A DNA stretch of 64,000 nucleotides from assembly GCF_003710905.1 (NCBI RefSeq), contig NZ_RHHV01000006.1:124001-188000 (forward strand). Direction: 5' to 3'. The position numbers and the translations under genes are program-made. The notes under the pieces were generated by a model. It was not told the origin of the DNA. It ran no database searches and saw only the letters and a list, made by a program, of their open reading frames with translations. This DNA comes from Brevibacillus parabrevis (GTDB lineage: Bacteria; Bacillota; Bacilli; Brevibacillales; Brevibacillaceae). Every line of letters starts with the position of its first letter. Positions within the stretch are counted from its first letter, which is position 1. This document shows positions 49,915 through 58,604 of the stretch, in pieces.

Positions 49915-50058
49915 ATCTCTATCCTCCTTGTACACCCATAAGGGACAGATGCAAATGGCAAAGCTACCGGATAGTTCTCCCGGCAGCCCATGTTTTTGCT
50001 ATCCTCTTCCCTTCATTCAGCTATCGTTCCCCGACAGGATCGTGCCTAGAGGTTCCCC

Positions 50059-50670
50059 CTACAGCTTCGTAAACTCCACTCCATACTGCTTAAATATCGC
50101 CTCATATTGCTTTTCAAATATCGTCCATCGCTGTTCTGCCCCATGCTTTTCCTGCAACGCCTGCAAATACTGTTTGGCCGCTGCTACATCATTCGTTTGC
50201 AACAGCAAATGAAAGCTCTCTTCGCCCAAATGCAAAAACGGGCCTGACGTGTAATAATCCACGATGGACCTGGCACTGGTCATCGTACGATAGAATTGAA
50301 CAACTTGTTGCAATCCACTTAACAGCGTTTTGCGTACGTCATCCATTTTCGTATCAGCAGTGATGGCAAAGCGATCTGGAGCCACCTCGGCAATTTCCCT
50401 GATTCTTGCCCTGAAATGACAATCTGCTTCTTTCGGCTCAGTCAAAACGTCCTTCGCTTGGATCTGCGCCAGCTCCGCCGAATAAATGCCGCAGTTCACA
50501 TAAAACATGAGATGATCAGCTGAATTGCCAGCGGATTTTTGGAAGTTGAGCATGTAAATGAGATTGTCTGTTATTTTGTAGAAATTCAAACTTTTCTTGA
50601 CAAAGCCATGCTGCGCAAGGAACGGCTTCACGTCCTGCTTGATCATCTCGTTAAAAAGCTGTTGCAACAT
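50059..50670 (-). CDS. DUF4304 family protein
   Basis: 203 residues beginning M-L-Q-Q-L-F-N-E-M-I. DUF4304 marks include L-A-Q-H-G-F-V-K-K-S-L-N-F-Y (~18) and L-N-F-Q-K-S-A-G-N (~42). Start 50670 follows AGGGGGG; an ATG at 50700 lies within the -10 (TATAAT at 50701-50706), so it is rejected. Function unknown; such proteins occur in accessory regions. Confidence 0.8.
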   Translation of the reverse strand: MLQQLFNEMIKQDVKPFLAQHGFVKKSLNFYKITDNLIYMLNFQKSAGNSADHLMFYVNCGIYSAELAQIQAKDVLTEPKEADCHFRARIREIAEVAPDRFAITADTKMDDVRKTLLSGLQQVVQFYRTMTSARSIVDYYTSGPFLHLGEESFHLLLQTNDVAAAKQYLQALQEKHGAEQRWTIFEKQYEAIFKQYGVEFTKL

Positions 50671-50824
50671 ACTCCCCCCTGGAAGATACAATTTGTCCAT
50701 ATTATAGCATTTATTTGGCAGCTATCTCACGAAAGGTGCAGCGTATGCCCCTTTCGCCATTGCTTCGATTGGGGAAAGGTGGAAAAATCGGAATCTGAAT
50801 CAGGAGAAAAACCGTTTAGTAACG

Positions 50825-50940
50825 GTGCTCCGCCTGTCCGTTCGGCAAAAAATGATCTGGCTGTGCTGATGCCGCAACATCTCGACAGCTTGGCCGACAA
50901 ATGAGCAGATCGTTGTCTACAGAATGTTATTATGGTAAAC
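50825..50940 (+). pseudogene. Degenerate duplicate of the 3' end of the APH-fold kinase gene
   Basis: The stretch aligns with 49441-49551: AATGATCTGGCT and CATCTCGACAGCTTG are identical, and it encodes A-P-P-V-R-S-A-K-N-D-L against A-P-P-A-R-F-A-K-E-M-I. Even the downstream TACAGAAT and a GGT(A/T)AAC are shared. No upstream part of the gene is present. It is a remnant of duplication. Confidence 0.75.
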
Positions 50941-51013
50941 AAAAATGATTTGCAGCTGCCCGCAATCCGTAAAGCGACGCCTGCACTCTTCAACGTATAC
51001 AATCACTGCTCCA

Positions 51014-51073
51014 TAAAAAAACAGCGGTCAACCTGGAGTATGCTGCTGTCATTCCTCCTTGTTGACCGCTGTT
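51014..51073 (-). terminator. Long-looped minus-strand terminator
   Basis: A 13-bp perfect inverted repeat AACAGCGGTCAAC/GTTGACCGCTGTT (51020-51032 with 51061-51073) with a 28-base loop and TTTTTT after it on the minus strand. It would end transcripts from the 51226-51570 gene. Confidence 0.7.
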
Positions 51074-51106
51074 CGTTTCTATCACCTTATGGCTCGCCAA
51101 TATTGT

Positions 51107-51226
51107 GTGTGCAAGAAGCTGTCTACGTGCACAAGAGGCTGCCTTCGTGTACAAGAAGCTATTTCCGTGCACAAGAAGCTGTCTCCGTGCACAAGAAGCT
51201 ATCTCCACTTCCAAGACGCTACTACC
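51107..51226. repeat. 6 x 20-bp imperfect tandem repeat (minisatellite)
   Basis: Six 20-base units such as GTGCACAAGAAGCTGTCTCC; units 2-5 differ at only a few positions, and the first and last are more diverged. Period 20 is not a multiple of three and no RBS-led ORF spans it, so it is non-coding. It lies between the stop codon of the 114-aa gene and its terminator. Confidence 0.85.
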
Positions 51227-51570
51227 TACTTGCCTTTTGAAAAAAGCACATCCCCCCGCCACTCAAAACTGAGCGGCGTCCCTTTCTTCTCCGGCTCCCA
51301 CCCTTGCTGCACGGCTTCGGCGATGATCGCCTCCACATCGGAAGGCTTGATCGCTCGCCGCTCCTGTGCAAGCGGCGAATCGCCTGCCTGCTCCGTCGCC
51401 GCAGACATTACGGGCACGTCCGCCTTCATGTACACCCGGATCAACTGCCCGGCCTCCCCGGCGCTCTGAATCGTCACGACAAGCATTCCTTGCCCCGCTG
51501 AGCTGACGACCCAGCGGTACGTTTTTTGCTGAACCGTTATGCTCCGCGTTCCTTTTTTCGGTAAAGCCAT
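51226..51570 (-). CDS. Hypothetical protein, 114 aa
   Basis: Begins M-A-L-P-K-K-G-T-R-S-I-T-V, continues with Y-R-W-V-V-S and a small beta domain, and ends with a conserved-looking V-Q-Q-G-W-E-P-E-K-K-G-T-P-L-S-F-E-W. GAGGAG precedes the ATG. Similar short proteins occur in Bacilli without known function. Its 3' untranslated region contains the minisatellite. Confidence 0.7.
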   Translation of the reverse strand: MALPKKGTRSITVQQKTYRWVVSSAGQGMLVVTIQSAGEAGQLIRVYMKADVPVMSAATEQAGDSPLAQERRAIKPSDVEAIIAEAVQQGWEPEKKGTPLSFEWRGDVLFSKGK

Positions 51571-51603
51571 CTACTCCTCCTGACTTTTCTCGCCCGTTAC
51601 AGA

Positions 51604-52179
51604 CTACGGGCTGTTTTCATGATGCATCTGCTCCTGCGACCGCTCGCCTGCAACCGGCAGCGCAAATGTCAGCGACTGAAACCAGGCGAAAACGATAATG
51701 AGCAGGAGCGCGCTGACCACCGGATGCCTTAGTTTGCCAAAGACGCTTGCCTCATTCGCTTGCTCCACTCCATGCCATCGCTCCATCAGCAACAGACACG
51801 CCGTATACAGCATCGCCAAGAAAAACAACAGCGGCTCTGCCTGCTCCAGCGTCATCATCTCGCCGAGCATCGCGCCCATCATGCCAGCCATCAACCCGGA
51901 TAGCGTCCCTTCCACAATCGTCAGCACGGACAAGCGCAAGCCGAAGACGAATCCGGCAAAAGCGCCGCAAGTCATCCCCCACAGCGTGGAGCGGGACAGA
52001 TTCCCCTGGAACAGCAGACCGAAAAGCAGACCTGTCAACAAGCCCACCAGCATGGCGACAGCCATCGCGCTCACCATTCCGTGCATCGGCTGGATGTGCG
52101 CCCTCCTTCGCCAGACCAAGCCGGTAAACCAGACGTACCCGATCAGTACGAACGCAAATATTTGCCAAACGGCGCTCAT
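51604..52179 (-). CDS. Polytopic membrane protein, function unknown
   Basis: The start at 52177-52179 is preceded by AGAGGTGG. The 191-residue protein has about six hydrophobic segments rich in Gly and Met (M-L-V-G-L-L-T-G-L-L-F-G, M-A-G-M-M-G-A-M-L-G-E-M-M) and a cytoplasmic loop with E-R-W-H-G. No motif identifies a substrate. The following gene starts 34 bases downstream. Confidence 0.7.
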   Translation of the reverse strand: MSAVWQIFAFVLIGYVWFTGLVWRRRAHIQPMHGMVSAMAVAMLVGLLTGLLFGLLFQGNLSRSTLWGMTCGAFAGFVFGLRLSVLTIVEGTLSGLMAGMMGAMLGEMMTLEQAEPLLFFLAMLYTACLLLMERWHGVEQANEASVFGKLRHPVVSALLLIIVFAWFQSLTFALPVAGERSQEQMHHENSP

Positions 52180-52295
52180 GATACCACCTCTACGTATATG
52201 TCCCTCCCTACACCGTATGTCCACGAGTGGCAAAACAGGACAAGAACGCGCGGCGAATCAAAGAGATAGCCGACAAACCGGGCACGCCTGACACG

Positions 52296-53774
52296 TCACA
52301 GCTCAACCACTTTCGTCGCGATGTTTTGGCAAAACTCCCGGTCATGCTCGACAAACAAAATCGTCGGCGCATGCTCCAAAAGCAGCTCCTCCAACTGCAT
52401 GCGCGACAGCACATCGATAAAGTTCAACGGCTCATCCCAAACGTACAAATGCGCCCGCTCGGAAAGACTTTTCGCGATCAGCACCTTTTTCTTTTGCCCG
52501 CCGCTGAACGAAGCCATGTCTTTTTCGAATTGCGTCCGGGAAAAATCCAGCTTGCGCAAAATGGCTTTGAACAAGCTTTCGTCTATGTCGTTGCTTTTCG
52601 CATAGGCCGTCAAGCTGCCCTGCAAATGCGACGTATCCTGGGAGACGTAGGAGATTTTCAGCTGGCTTCCTTGGCGAAACGTTCCCGTGTAGCTCACGTC
52701 CTCGCCGCAAATCAGCTTGAGAATGCTCGATTTCCCCGAACCATTTTTCCCGGACAGAGCAATTCGCTCGCCTTGTGAAATAGAAAAGCGAACGCTGCCC
52801 GTCACCTGCTTATCTCCGTAGAAAATCGCCACATCTTCCAGTTCGATCAGGCGATCTTTATGATACGTCAGCGGAGAGATTTTCAGTGCTTCGCTCTGCT
52901 CCACATTTTTCAGCAGCTTCGCCTTGTCTTCGATAGCCGAATGCTGCCTTTGCTCGATCGATTTGGAGCGCTTCATCATTTTCGCTGCCTTGTGACCAAT
53001 ATAGCCTTTGTCGACCTTGGAGCCGGAATTGGTCGTACCGTTTTTCGTTTTTTCCACCTCATGCGACCAGCCGCTGGTGCGCTTCGCGGACTCGGACAGG
53101 CGTTTGATGTCTTTTTTCAGCCGCTCGTTTTCAGCCAGCTCAAAGTGATCCTGGCGCTGCTTGTTTTCCCACCAGGTCGAGAAGTTGCCTTTTTGAATCT
53201 CGATGTTGGTTTTGTTGATCGACAAAATATGGTCGACGCAATTGTCGAGGAAGGCGCGGTCATGAGACACGAGAATAAAGCCGTGCTTGGTCTGCAAATA
53301 GTCGCTGACCAGCTTCCTGCCTTCCATGTCCAGATGGTTCGTCGGCTCGTCAATGAGCAGGAAGCTGTTTTCCTTCAAAAACAAGGCGGCGAGAAGCACC
53401 TTGGTCTGTTCGCCGTTGGACAGCGTAGCAAACGGCCGATACAAAACTTCCTCGTCGATTTGCAAATAAGAGAACTCGCGCAAAAGCTCCCACTCCATAT
53501 AGTCAGGGATTACTTCGCTAATGACATCCGCTGTGTTTTGCTGCTTGTTTTCAATCAGGTACGGAAAATATTCAAACGTCACCTGGGAAGAGATCGTTCC
53601 GCTGTACTCATGGCGACCGAGCAAAAGCTGGAGAAACGTCGTCTTTCCCCTTCCGTTTCGTCCGGTAAAGCCGAGCTTCCAGTCCGTATCAATCTGGAAG
53701 CTGACATTTTCAAAAATGTGATCAAAACTGCCGTCGTAGGCAAAAGTCAAATTCGTCACTTTGATGGTCGACAT
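52296..53774 (-). CDS. ABC-F ATPase, Lsa-like ribosome protection family
   Basis: Two ABC domains in 492 residues without membrane segments: Walker A G-R-N-G-R-G-K-T-T (~39) and G-K-N-G-S-G-K-S-S (~345); signatures L-S-N-G-E-Q (~118) and F-S-G-G-Q (~422); Walker B L-L-I-D-E-P-T-N-H-L-D (~142) and V-W-D-E-P-L-N-F-I-D (~448). The linker is long and basic. Members of this family bind the ribosomal E site and can displace lincosamide, streptogramin A or pleuromutilin drugs; the actual spectrum is unknown. A transcription attenuator precedes it, matching the regulation of known ABC-F resistance genes. Confidence 0.9.
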   Translation of the reverse strand: MSTIKVTNLTFAYDGSFDHIFENVSFQIDTDWKLGFTGRNGRGKTTFLQLLLGRHEYSGTISSQVTFEYFPYLIENKQQNTADVISEVIPDYMEWELLREFSYLQIDEEVLYRPFATLSNGEQTKVLLAALFLKENSFLLIDEPTNHLDMEGRKLVSDYLQTKHGFILVSHDRAFLDNCVDHILSINKTNIEIQKGNFSTWWENKQRQDHFELAENERLKKDIKRLSESAKRTSGWSHEVEKTKNGTTNSGSKVDKGYIGHKAAKMMKRSKSIEQRQHSAIEDKAKLLKNVEQSEALKISPLTYHKDRLIELEDVAIFYGDKQVTGSVRFSISQGERIALSGKNGSGKSSILKLICGEDVSYTGTFRQGSQLKISYVSQDTSHLQGSLTAYAKSNDIDESLFKAILRKLDFSRTQFEKDMASFSGGQKKKVLIAKSLSERAHLYVWDEPLNFIDVLSRMQLEELLLEHAPTILFVEHDREFCQNIATKVVEL

Positions 53775-53947
53775 ACAATCGTCCTCCTTGGAAAAAAATC
53801 AAAAAGAGCTGCAAGAAAGTTACTCTCTCGCAGCTCAAATACATATAACAAACCAAACCCCAGCAAGGAGTCAGATTGCATATACCGTTTGAGTGAACAG
53901 ATGTCGTAACTTTCTTGCGTATAAGGAAATAAACATGCGAAATCCAT
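53756..53947 (-). CDS. Upstream ORF in the ABC-F leader
   Basis: AAAGGAAAA lies upstream of an ATG encoding M-D-F-A-C-L-F-P-Y-T-Q-E-S-Y and continuing to 63 codons, overlapping the ABC-F start in another frame. Its early codons lie between pairing segments 1 and 2 of the attenuator, so a ribosome stalled there would change folding. Confidence 0.55.
   Translation of the reverse strand: MDFACLFPYTQESYDICSLKRYMQSDSLLGFGLLYVFELRESNFLAALFDFFPRRTIVCRPSK
53790..53836 (-). terminator. Attenuator terminator before the ABC-F gene
   Basis: A 14-bp stem with GAGCTGC/GCAGCTC outer arms (53806-53812 with 53830-53836) and inner A/G-rich pairing, followed on the minus strand by TTTTTGATTTTTTT; the ABC-F RBS comes immediately after. 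Confidence 0.88.
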
Positions 53948-53980
53948 CGCAATCGTTTTCCTTTACTAGCAAGAAAGCTT
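53811..53980 (-). promoter_or_regulatory. Three-segment antitermination leader of the ABC-F gene
   Basis: Segment 2 (53906-53918) is perfectly complementary over 13 bases to the upstream arm of the terminator (53811-53823), forming an antiterminator. Segment 1 (53969-53977) is complementary over 9 bases to the same segment 2, forming an anti-antiterminator. Drug-stalled translation of the upstream ORF would free segment 2 and allow readthrough. Confidence 0.8.
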
Positions 53981-54113
53981 CCTACATCGGCTTCAACTCC
54001 AGTCATCAAAGTAACCTCATCTTACCATATCTGCTAACACCATTCAACCGCAAGCAGGGTTGACCACCACTAGAGTACGTTTCCCATTGCCAGCAAGCAA
54101 CCATCCTCAGGCT

Positions 54114-55487
54114 TTACTTGCCGGAAACAGGCTCGCTTTCTTTCAGATCGAGCGGGTTTTTCTCCAAAAAGTTGGTAGCGAATTGGCCGGAGACAAAATC
54201 CGGATGCTCCAGCAATTTTTCGTGAAACGGCACAGTCGTGTGCACGCCTTCGATCACAAATTCGCGCAAGGCGCGCTTCATGCGGGCCAGCGCTTCCTCG
54301 CGGCTGCCACCCCACACAATCAGCTTGGCGACCATCGAATCGTAAAAAGGCGAGATGTCATAGCCCGGATAAACAGCGCTGTCCACGCGCACGCCGTAGC
54401 CGCCTGGAGGCAAGTAATTGGTCACTTTTCCCGGCGATGGCATGAAGTTTTTCGCAGGATTTTCCGCGTTGATCCGGCATTCGATGGCCCAGCCGTTGAT
54501 CTTCACCTCATCCTGGGAAAAAGACAGCGGATTGCCCGCGGCAACCGAGATTTGCTCTTTGATCAGGTCGATCCCTGTAATCATTTCGGTGACCGGATGC
54601 TCTACCTGAATGCGCGTGTTCATTTCCATGAAGTAAAACTGCCCGTGACGATCGAGCAAAAATTCCACCGTACCTGCTCCGTGGTAAGAAACAGCTTTTG
54701 CCGCTGCCACGGCAGCTTGCCCCATCCGCTCGCGCAATTCCTGATCCAGCGCTGGCGATGGCGCTTCCTCCACCAGCTTTTGATGGCGGCGCTGAATCGA
54801 GCAATCCCGTTCGCCGAGGTGGACGACATTCCCGTGCTTGTCGCCCATGACCTGAATCTCTACGTGGCGCGGCTCCTCGACGTACTTTTCCAAATACACG
54901 CCCGCGTTGCCAAAAGCGGTTTCCGCTTCTTTTTGCGCCTGGCGAATCGCTTTTTCCAGTTCCTCGGCGTCATAAGCGACGCGCATGCCGCGACCGCCTC
55001 CCCCCGCCGTAGCTTTGACGATCACAGGGTAGCCGATTTCCCCGGCCACTTGCACTGCTTCCTCGATGTCGTCGATCAATCCGTCTGTTCCCGGAACGAG
55101 CGGGACATTGGCAGCACTCATCGTTGCTTTCGCGACGGCTTTGTCGCCCATTTTCGTAATCGCTTCGGGATCTGGCCCGATGAACGTGATGGAGCAATCT
55201 TGGCAAAGCTGGGCAAACGAAGCGTTTTCCGCCAAAAAGCCGTAGCCGGGATGAATCGCATCCACCCCTGTGAGCAAAGCGACCGTCATGATGCGGGGCA
55301 TGTTCAAATAGCTCTCCCTGGACTCTTTCGGCCCGATGCAGTAAGCTTCATCCGCCAGCTCGACATGCAGCGCTTCGCGGTCAGCTTCCGAGTAGATCGC
55401 TACCGTAGCGATTCCCAACTCCTGGCACGCTCGAATAATGCGCACGGCGATTTCGCCGCGATTGGCAACCAATACTTTCCTGAACAT
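54114..55487 (-). CDS. accC: Biotin carboxylase subunit of acyl-CoA carboxylase
   Basis: 457 residues with the ATP-grasp layout: [16 protein letters not shown] at the start, [12 protein letters not shown] (~158), H-V-E-I-Q-V-M-G-D (~208), and the catalytic [13 protein letters not shown] (~288). It carboxylates biotin with bicarbonate and ATP. Last gene of the methylmalonyl operon, 14 bases after the BCCP-like gene. With the beta subunit it should form propionyl-CoA (or acyl-CoA) carboxylase. Confidence 0.95.
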   Translation of the reverse strand: MFRKVLVANRGEIAVRIIRACQELGIATVAIYSEADREALHVELADEAYCIGPKESRESYLNMPRIMTVALLTGVDAIHPGYGFLAENASFAQLCQDCSITFIGPDPEAITKMGDKAVAKATMSAANVPLVPGTDGLIDDIEEAVQVAGEIGYPVIVKATAGGGGRGMRVAYDAEELEKAIRQAQKEAETAFGNAGVYLEKYVEEPRHVEIQVMGDKHGNVVHLGERDCSIQRRHQKLVEEAPSPALDQELRERMGQAAVAAAKAVSYHGAGTVEFLLDRHGQFYFMEMNTRIQVEHPVTEMITGIDLIKEQISVAAGNPLSFSQDEVKINGWAIECRINAENPAKNFMPSPGKVTNYLPPGGYGVRVDSAVYPGYDISPFYDSMVAKLIVWGGSREEALARMKRALREFVIEGVHTTVPFHEKLLEHPDFVSGQFATNFLEKNPLDLKESEPVSGK

Positions 55488-55501
55488 AGGAACGCTCCTT
55501 C

Positions 55502-55969
55502 TTACTGTGGCTTGACAACAAGCAACGGTTTTCCGTAATCGACCAATTGACCATCCTGCACCAACATTTCGGCCACAACCCCATTCGCCGTGGAAACGAT
55601 GTCCGAGGACAGTTGCAAAGCGTCGACCGTGCAGCGGCCGATCACATCATCTGCCTTGATCGTCTGCCCGACCTTCACCTGGGCGTAAAACAGTCCGACT
55701 GACGTGGACAGGACGAGCTGAGGTGTTTTTTCCGGCGCGGGAGTTTCCTGCTCCTTCTCGACGGCAAGTGTCGCTGTTTCAGTTGTGGCGGCGGCTTGCT
55801 GGTATCCTTGATCCACCTCGTCTGTCTGAACCGGAAGCGGCGTCGCGCTCACTGCCGCAGGCTCGCTTTTTTTGATGACGATTCGCTCTTTGCCCTTTTC
55901 CCATTCCAGCTCCTCGATGGACGACTGGTTGACCAGCTTGATCAATTCACGCAGTTCATGCAGCTTCAT
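55502..55969 (-). CDS. BCCP-like protein lacking the biotinyl lysine
   Basis: 155 residues; the start at 55967-55969 follows GAGGGGAG by 8 bases and its RBS overlaps the beta-subunit stop. The N-terminal helix ([12 protein letters not shown]) and Pro/Ala-rich linker (~35-80) match AccB. In the C-terminal barrel the usual E-A-M-K-L is replaced by D-A-L-Q-L, so the lysine that carries biotin is Gln. The thumb insertion is also shortened ([10 protein letters not shown]). It cannot be biotinylated at the normal site; it may be structural or regulatory. Confidence 0.8.
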   Translation of the reverse strand: MKLHELRELIKLVNQSSIEELEWEKGKERIVIKKSEPAAVSATPLPVQTDEVDQGYQQAAATTETATLAVEKEQETPAPEKTPQLVLSTSVGLFYAQVKVGQTIKADDVIGRCTVDALQLSSDIVSTANGVVAEMLVQDGQLVDYGKPLLVVKPQ

Positions 55970-55985
55970 GCAAGATGCTCCCCTC

Positions 55986-57536
55986 TTACAATGGGATGTT
56001 CCCATGCTTTTTGTACGGACGGTCTTCCTGCTTGTTTCTGAGCATCTCCAACGCCTGGGCGACCTTCATCCGGGTTTCCCGCGGGTCGATGACGTCGTCG
56101 ACCATGCCGAGGCTTGCCGCCACGTACGGATTAGCGAATTTCTCGCGGTAGAGCGCGATTTTTTCCGCGCGGGTTGCCGCCGGATTTTCGCTGCTCTCGA
56201 TTTCTTTTGCGAAAATGACGTTCGCAGCACCTTCTGGGCCCATGACGGCAATTTCCGCATTTGGCCAGGCGTAGACGATATCTGCGCCAATCGACTTGGA
56301 ATTGAGCGCCACGTATGCGCCGCCGTACGCTTTGCGCAAAATGACGGTAATTTTCGGCACGGTCGCTTCCGAGTACGCATACAAAATCTTCGCCCCGTGG
56401 CGGATGATTCCTCCGTGCTCCTGGTTGATCCCCGGGAAAAAGCCGGAGACATCCTCAAAGGTCAACAGCGGGATGTTGAAGCAATCGCAGAAGCGGATGA
56501 ACCTGGCCAGCTTGTCGGAAGAATGAATGTCGAGTCCGCCCGCCATTACTTTCGGCTGGTTGGCGATGATCCCGACACTGTGGCCGTCGATCCGCGCCAG
56601 TCCGATGACGATGTTGCGGGCAAAATTCGGCTGCACTTCCATGAAGTCGCCGTGATCCACGATTTTCTCGATCACTTTGCGAACGTCATACACTTTCGTG
56701 CTCTCGGCCGGAACCAGCTCCAGCAGCTCTTCCTGCCATTCTGCGCCGCCCGCAGCTTCGAGGACAGGAGCGCGGTCGCGGTTGTTTTGCGGCAGGAAGC
56801 TGAGCAGCCTGCGCACTGATTCCAGCACCTCTTGCTCGGATTCGGCCGTAAAGTGGGCATTGCCGCTGACCGTGGAGTGGACGCGCGCGCCGCCCAAGTC
56901 TTCCGCGGAAATTTTCTCGCCGGTTACTGTCTCGATCACTTTTGGTCCGGTGATGAACATTTGGCTCGTCTTTTCGACCATAAACACGAAGTCGGTAATG
57001 GCCGGAGAGTAGACCGCTCCGCCCGCGCAAGGCCCCAAAATGACCGAGATTTGCGGGATCACCCCGGAGTAGATCGCATTGCGGTAAAAAATCGTGCCGT
57101 ATCCGTCCAGCGAGCTGACGCCTTCCTGAATGCGTGCGCCGCCGGAGTCGTTCAATCCGATGAACGGAGCGCCGTTTTTCGCGGCCAAATCCATGACTTT
57201 GGCGATCTTCATGGCGTGCATCTCGCCGAGCGCACCGCCAAATACAGTGAAGTCCTGCGCGAACAAATAAACAGGGCGACCGTTGATTTTGCCGTATCCG
57301 GTTACGACGCCTTCGCCCGGCGCTTCCATCTGATCCAGTCCGAAATGCGTCGCTCTGTGCTCGACGAACGGATTCAGCTCCATGAACGTATCCGGGTCGA
57401 GCAACAGCTCGATCCGCTCGCGGGCAGTCAGCTTGCCGCGGTTATGCTGGGCATCAATCCGGGCGTCACCGCCGCCCAGCTCGATTTTGAATTTTCGCTC
57501 CATCAAGTCATCGATTTTTTTGTGCATGTCGCTCAT
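55986..57536 (-). CDS. pccB: Acyl-CoA carboxylase beta subunit (propionyl-CoA carboxylase type)
   Basis: 516 residues with two crotonase-fold carboxyltransferase halves: L-T-A-R-E-R-I (~33), G-Y-G-K-I-N-G-R-P-V-Y (~80), oxyanion-hole G-G-A-R-I-Q-E-G-V (~127) and G-P-C-A-G-G-A-V-Y-S-P-A (~168), then D-V-S-G-F-F-P-G (~360) and A-Y-G-G-A-Y-V-A-L-N-S-K (~405). It transfers carboxyl from carboxybiotin to propionyl-CoA, giving (S)-methylmalonyl-CoA. Clustered with mutase genes, which supports the propionyl rather than acetyl substrate. Confidence 0.95.
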   Translation of the reverse strand: MSDMHKKIDDLMERKFKIELGGGDARIDAQHNRGKLTARERIELLLDPDTFMELNPFVEHRATHFGLDQMEAPGEGVVTGYGKINGRPVYLFAQDFTVFGGALGEMHAMKIAKVMDLAAKNGAPFIGLNDSGGARIQEGVSSLDGYGTIFYRNAIYSGVIPQISVILGPCAGGAVYSPAITDFVFMVEKTSQMFITGPKVIETVTGEKISAEDLGGARVHSTVSGNAHFTAESEQEVLESVRRLLSFLPQNNRDRAPVLEAAGGAEWQEELLELVPAESTKVYDVRKVIEKIVDHGDFMEVQPNFARNIVIGLARIDGHSVGIIANQPKVMAGGLDIHSSDKLARFIRFCDCFNIPLLTFEDVSGFFPGINQEHGGIIRHGAKILYAYSEATVPKITVILRKAYGGAYVALNSKSIGADIVYAWPNAEIAVMGPEGAANVIFAKEIESSENPAATRAEKIALYREKFANPYVAASLGMVDDVIDPRETRMKVAQALEMLRNKQEDRPYKKHGNIPL

Positions 57537-57557
57537 TGTCCGACCTTCTTCCTCTCT

Positions 57558-58604
57558 CTATTTCATGATCGCTTTTTCGAAAATGGCTACAAGCTGTTGT
57601 ACCGCGCTCGTCGGCGACAATTGTCCGCTCGTCACGGATTGCTCGATGGCCGGGAGCATCTTGGCTACTTGCGGATTGCCAAAAAACGTAGTGCGCAAGT
57701 AGTCTTGGGCCATGCTGTGCATCCAATCGAGCAGCTGCGCCTTGCGCCGGGCCTCGAAGCTGCCCGATAGTCCCGTCACATGGCGAAATGCGCCAACGAC
57801 CTCCCATATGTCCGCGATGCCTTCTCCGGTCACCGCCGAGCACATGTACGCTTTCGTCTCCCAGCCGGATGTTGCTGGCTGCAAATAGTGCAGCACCCGG
57901 TTGTACTCGCCTTTGGCAATCAAAGCCCGCGTGCGGTTCTCCCCGTCCGCTTTGTTGATCAACAGCGCGTCGGCAATTTCCATGATCCCCTTTTTGATCC
58001 CTTGCAGCTCGTCGCCAGCTCCGGTCAGCATCAACAGCAGGAAGAAATCGACCATCGATCGGACGGTCGTCTCGCTCTGTCCGACGCCAACCGTCTCGAC
58101 CAAAATGACATCGTAGCCAGCCGCTTCGCAAATCAGCATCGTTTCCCGCGTCTTCCGGTTGACCCCGCCCAGCGTCCCTCCGGTAGCGGACGGGCGGATG
58201 AACGCGTTCGGGTTGCGCGAGAGCAGCTCCATCCGCGTCTTGTCGCCGAGAATGCTCCCGCGCGTGACCGTACTGCTCGGATCGACCGCAAGCACAGCCA
58301 CCCGATGGCCTTTTTCGCACAGCATCGTGCCAAATGCCTCGATAAACGTGCTTTTGCCTGCTCCCGGCACTCCCGACACCCCGATGCGAATCGATTGCCC
58401 GGTGTGGGGCAAAAGCTGGCGGATCACTTCCTGCGCCATGTCCATATGGGCGGCGGAATTGCTCTCGACCAGCGTGATGGCCTGGGCGAGCACGGTCCGG
58501 TTGTTTGCCCGCACGCCCTCGACGTACTGCTCGACAGAAAGGCGCGGGAGGCGGACTTTGGAAGAAAAGTTCAGGGATGTTTTGCCGTCTCCACCGCCGC
58601 TCAT
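57558..58604 (-). CDS. meaB: Methylmalonyl-CoA mutase-associated GTPase MeaB
   Basis: 348 residues of the G3E P-loop family: Walker [10 protein letters not shown] (~82), V-D-P-S-S (~108), [14 protein letters not shown] (~160-173) and N-K-A-D (~218). MeaB gates adenosylcobalamin loading into methylmalonyl-CoA mutase and protects it from inactivation. Start overlaps the mutB stop by 4 bases, so the two are translationally coupled. Confidence 0.95.
   Translation of the reverse strand: MSGGGDGKTSLNFSSKVRLPRLSVEQYVEGVRANNRTVLAQAITLVESNSAAHMDMAQEVIRQLLPHTGQSIRIGVSGVPGAGKSTFIEAFGTMLCEKGHRVAVLAVDPSSTVTRGSILGDKTRMELLSRNPNAFIRPSATGGTLGGVNRKTRETMLICEAAGYDVILVETVGVGQSETTVRSMVDFFLLLMLTGAGDELQGIKKGIMEIADALLINKADGENRTRALIAKGEYNRVLHYLQPATSGWETKAYMCSAVTGEGIADIWEVVGAFRHVTGLSGSFEARRKAQLLDWMHSMAQDYLRTTFFGNPQVAKMLPAIEQSVTSGQLSPTSAVQQLVAIFEKAIMK

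Noticed and set aside
51107..51226. CRISPR array
   Set aside because: Units are contiguous 20-mers with no unique spacers, and no cas genes are near.
53722..54009. A 95-codon minus-strand ORF overlapping the ABC-F start
   Set aside because: It runs through the attenuator and RBS in another frame. The 63-codon ORF at 53756-53947 is better placed relative to the pairing segments.
54060..55538. A 492-codon plus-strand ORF opposite accC
   Set aside because: Antisense to a full-length biotin carboxylase gene; no motif or RBS.
55502..55969. Annotation as an ordinary biotin carboxyl carrier
   Set aside because: The lysine of the biotinylation motif is replaced by glutamine, so a carrier function cannot be asserted.
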